NCBI GenBank assembly: GCA_964563165.1
Contig: CAZLWA010000048.1
Coordinates: 22,844 to 86,843 of the forward strand
DNA: 64,000 bases
Direction of reading: 5' to 3'
Origin: CAZLWA01 sp964563165
GTDB lineage: Bacteria > CLD3 > SB21
The notes below the pieces were generated by a model that saw only the letters and a program-made list of their open reading frames with translations, had not been told where the DNA came from and did no database searches. The position numbers were made by a program, and so were the translations under genes. Of this stretch, positions 61,867 to 64,000 are shown one piece after another; positions within the stretch are counted from its first letter, which is position 1, and each line of letters starts with the position of its first letter.

Positions 61867-64000
61867 TCACTTCGTCGTGATCGTAACTCTGCCCCGCCCG
61901 ACGATCTTCTGAATGGAATTGAAAAAATCGTTGGTGGGAAAAATGCGGAATTTCTTGATCTTGTATTTTGCGGTCGCGTTTCTTTCCGGAATGTCGATGC
62001 TCAATTGTACTTCGCACGCGTGCGACTTTTTATCCCGTTGATTCGCCTGAAACGCTTCTATGATCTTGTCCACCACGCCGTTGTGCAGCTGATCCGTGGT
62101 CAGATGAATAAAAATGCGGCTGGTAAATTTCTCCAGCGCGTCTTCCATCGTCATGATCGTATCGCAGATCACGCTCAGCGACTCGTTGCGCATGGAAGCT
62201 TTGCCGGAGATCATCACGACGCTTTCTTTTCGTAAGAATTGGGCGCATTCTTTCATCACGCTGGAAAAAACCACCACTTCCATCGCCCCGCCGAATCCCT
62301 CCAGTTTCACGAACGCCATCGGATTGCCTTTTTTGTCAAATATCTGTCGAATATCTGCGATCATGCCGCCGACCCGGATCTCCGAGCCTTCCTTCACCGA
62401 CGCATCGCTGCCGATCTGAAACGTACTGAACGTCTGGATTTCCGTACGGTATTTATCCAGCGGATGGCCTGACACATAAAACCCGAGCAGTTCCTTTTCC
62501 TTGGCAAGCTGTTCCGCCGACGACCACTTCGGAGTTTCGGGCAAAGTCAGGACGATCGGATTCAGTCCGCCGCCGGTTTGCGCCGCACCTCCGAAAATAT
62601 CCACTTGATCGGAATTGGCCTGCTCTTGCCGTTTGCCGCCATAATTGAGCGCCTTTTCGATATTCTGGAAAAGCTGCGCACGGTGACCCTCCAACGAATC
62701 GCACGCTCCAGACATGATCAGGCTTTCCAAAACCTTTTTATTTACGAGACGCAGATCCGCGTGCTCGCTCAGGTCAAAGATCGTTTTGAATTTTCCCGCT
62801 TTCTCGCGCGACCGAATAATGGATTCGATCGCGCCGGACCCGACATTCTTAATGGCGCCCAGCCCGAATCGGATCGTTTTATTTTTCACGGCAAATTCCG
62901 CCAGGCTTTCATTCACGTCCGGAGGCAGCACGTCGATCCCCGTATCGCGGCATGCATTGATCAATACGGCAATGCGATCCGTGTTTGCCATTTCACTCGA
63001 TAAAATGGCAGCCATGAATTCCGCAGGATAGTGCGCTTTGAGATAGGCGGTTTGATAGGCCAGTATGGAGTACGCCGCCGAGTGCGATTTATTGAAAGCG
63101 TAATTGGAGAACGGAACGAGAATATCGAAAATTCGCTCGGCTAATTTTTTATCATATCCCCGCGCAATAGTTCCTTCGATCCACTCGGGGCGGATTTTAT
63201 CCAATTCCTCGGGTTTTTTCTTTGACATGATGCGCCGCACGACGTCCGCTCTGCCGAGGGAAAATCCCGCGAGTGTTTGCGCGATCTGCTGAACCTGTTC
63301 CTGATATACGATCACGCCGTAGGTACTCATGAGAATCGGTTCAAGGCTCGGATGAAAGCAGTCGATCTGTTCGCGCCCGTTCTTGCGTGCAATATAATTA
63401 GGGATAAAATCCATGGGGCCCGGCCGGTAGAGTGCGTTCATCGCGATCAGATCGTCGATGCTCGTCGGTTTGAGCTGCTTCATGTACTCCGTCATGCCCT
63501 GCGATTCAAACTGGAAAATGCCGACCGTCTCACCGCGCCAAAAAAACTGGAATGCTTTCTCATCATCGAGCGGAATTTTATTCAGGTCAATGTCGATTCC
63601 GTAATTTATTTTAATATGCTCCAGCGTATCGTCCAAGATCGTCAGCGTAGTCAGTCCGAGAAAATCCATTTTGAGCAAACCGATCTTCTCGACCCAGTCT
63701 TTGTCGAATTGCGTCGAAATTTCGTCTTTTGCCGATTTGTATACCGGAACGAATTTTTTAATGGCATCCGGGGTGATGACGACGCCCGCCGCGTGAATCC
63801 CGGGCTGGCGAACGAGTCCTTCCAATTGCTGCGAATATTCGATCAGCTGTCGCATTTTTTCGTCGTCGCTTTTTTCCAGCGCTTTCATTTCCGGCACTTC
63901 CTCCAGCGCGTCTTTCAGCGTCACGTTCAATTTTTTCGGAACCAGTTTTGCGATCCGGTCCGCGTCGCTGAGCGGAATGTTCAGAGCCCTCGCCACATCG
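61867..64000 (-). CDS. dnaE: DNA polymerase III alpha subunit, C-terminal part
   Basis: Replicative polymerase, truncated by the right window edge; about 710 C-terminal residues are visible. The palm/fingers region (GIHAAGVVITP, KMDFLGLTTLTILDDTLEHI, LYRPGPMDFIPNYIARKNG, FNKSHSAAYSILAYQTAYLK), the helix-hairpin-helix, and the OB-fold (KGNPMAFVKLEGFGGAMEVV) are intact. The frame stays open through base 64000. Confidence 0.97.
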   Translation of the reverse strand, partial: DVARALNIPLSDADRIAKLVPKKLNVTLKDALEEVPEMKALEKSDDEKMRQLIEYSQQLEGLVRQPGIHAAGVVITPDAIKKFVPVYKSAKDEISTQFDKDWVEKIGLLKMDFLGLTTLTILDDTLEHIKINYGIDIDLNKIPLDDEKAFQFFWRGETVGIFQFESQGMTEYMKQLKPTSIDDLIAMNALYRPGPMDFIPNYIARKNGREQIDCFHPSLEPILMSTYGVIVYQEQVQQIAQTLAGFSLGRADVVRRIMSKKKPEELDKIRPEWIEGTIARGYDKKLAERIFDILVPFSNYAFNKSHSAAYSILAYQTAYLKAHYPAEFMAAILSSEMANTDRIAVLINACRDTGIDVLPPDVNESLAEFAVKNKTIRFGLGAIKNVGSGAIESIIRSREKAGKFKTIFDLSEHADLRLVNKKVLESLIMSGACDSLEGHRAQLFQNIEKALNYGGKRQEQANSDQVDIFGGAAQTGGGLNPIVLTLPETPKWSSAEQLAKEKELLGFYVSGHPLDKYRTEIQTFSTFQIGSDASVKEGSEIRVGGMIADIRQIFDKKGNPMAFVKLEGFGGAMEVVVFSSVMKECAQFLRKESVVMISGKASMRNESLSVICDTIMTMEDALEKFTSRIFIHLTTDQLHNGVVDKIIEAFQANQRDKKSHACEVQLSIDIPERNATAKYKIKKFRIFPTNDFFNSIQKIVGRGRVTITTK

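Overview
The window looks like a chromosomal segment of a Gram-negative bacterium of the Bacteroidota/FCB type (for example Ignavibacteria, Calditrichota or KSB1-like lineages). The evidence is a PorV/FadL-like outer-membrane protein, an Oar-type TonB-dependent receptor with a carboxypeptidase-regulatory domain, lipid A acyltransferase and heptose genes, a three-subunit SdhCAB complex, and a BNR-repeat secreted hydrolase. I cannot name a species. No transposase, phage gene, rRNA or CRISPR array was seen. There is one tRNA, for selenocysteine.

Layout. 0-6 kb: a truncated receiver/histidine kinase, a coupled lipM-rnhA-acyltransferase operon, a pgsA-pgpA-sucD run (SucD carries a very Lys-rich tail), and aroQ. 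6-10.3 kb: tRNA-Sec and three envelope genes. 10.5-25.7 kb: DNA polymerase IV, a YdeP-like molybdopterin oxidoreductase, then a large minus-strand hydroxyproline catabolic island. The island has trans-3-hydroxyproline dehydratase plus an ornithine-cyclodeaminase-type reductase, 4-hydroxyproline epimerase plus a DadA-like oxidase, a DapA-like deaminase, a ketoglutarate semialdehyde dehydrogenase, an MFS transporter and a decayed S37 peptidase. 25.8-33.9 kb: a DinB-fold protein, an orphan ParA, a sialidase-like lipoprotein, the TonB receptor and an alpha/beta hydrolase. 32.9-36.4 kb: a repeat island holding a YefM/YoeB module, a DUF559 nuclease, an orphan antitoxin and an ATPase remnant.

36.4-44.3 kb: class II ribonucleotide reductase, then sdhC, sdhA and sdhB, with a GxxExxY nuclease element sitting between sdhC and sdhA. 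44.4-54 kb: a four-repeat secreted protein, the BNR protein, a YafJ-type amidotransferase, a band-7 protein, a methyltransferase and small unknowns. 54.1-61.8 kb: a cell-surface cluster behind a sigma-54-type promoter, with a cytidylyltransferase-like enzyme, a DegT aminotransferase, heptose kinase/isomerase/nucleotidyltransferase (hddA, gmhA, hddC) and two CDP-alcohol phosphotransferases. The right edge is the 3' half of dnaE.

The most striking pattern is that three small PD-(D/E)XK-type nuclease genes (two DUF559, one GxxExxY) each lie inside inverted, palindromic intergenic repeats, with a different repeat family for each nuclease type. Nuclease-free copies of the same repeats are scattered through the window. 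One such unit splits the sdhCAB operon. This resembles the REP/RAYT arrangement but with a nuclease, and it is my main candidate for an undescribed system.
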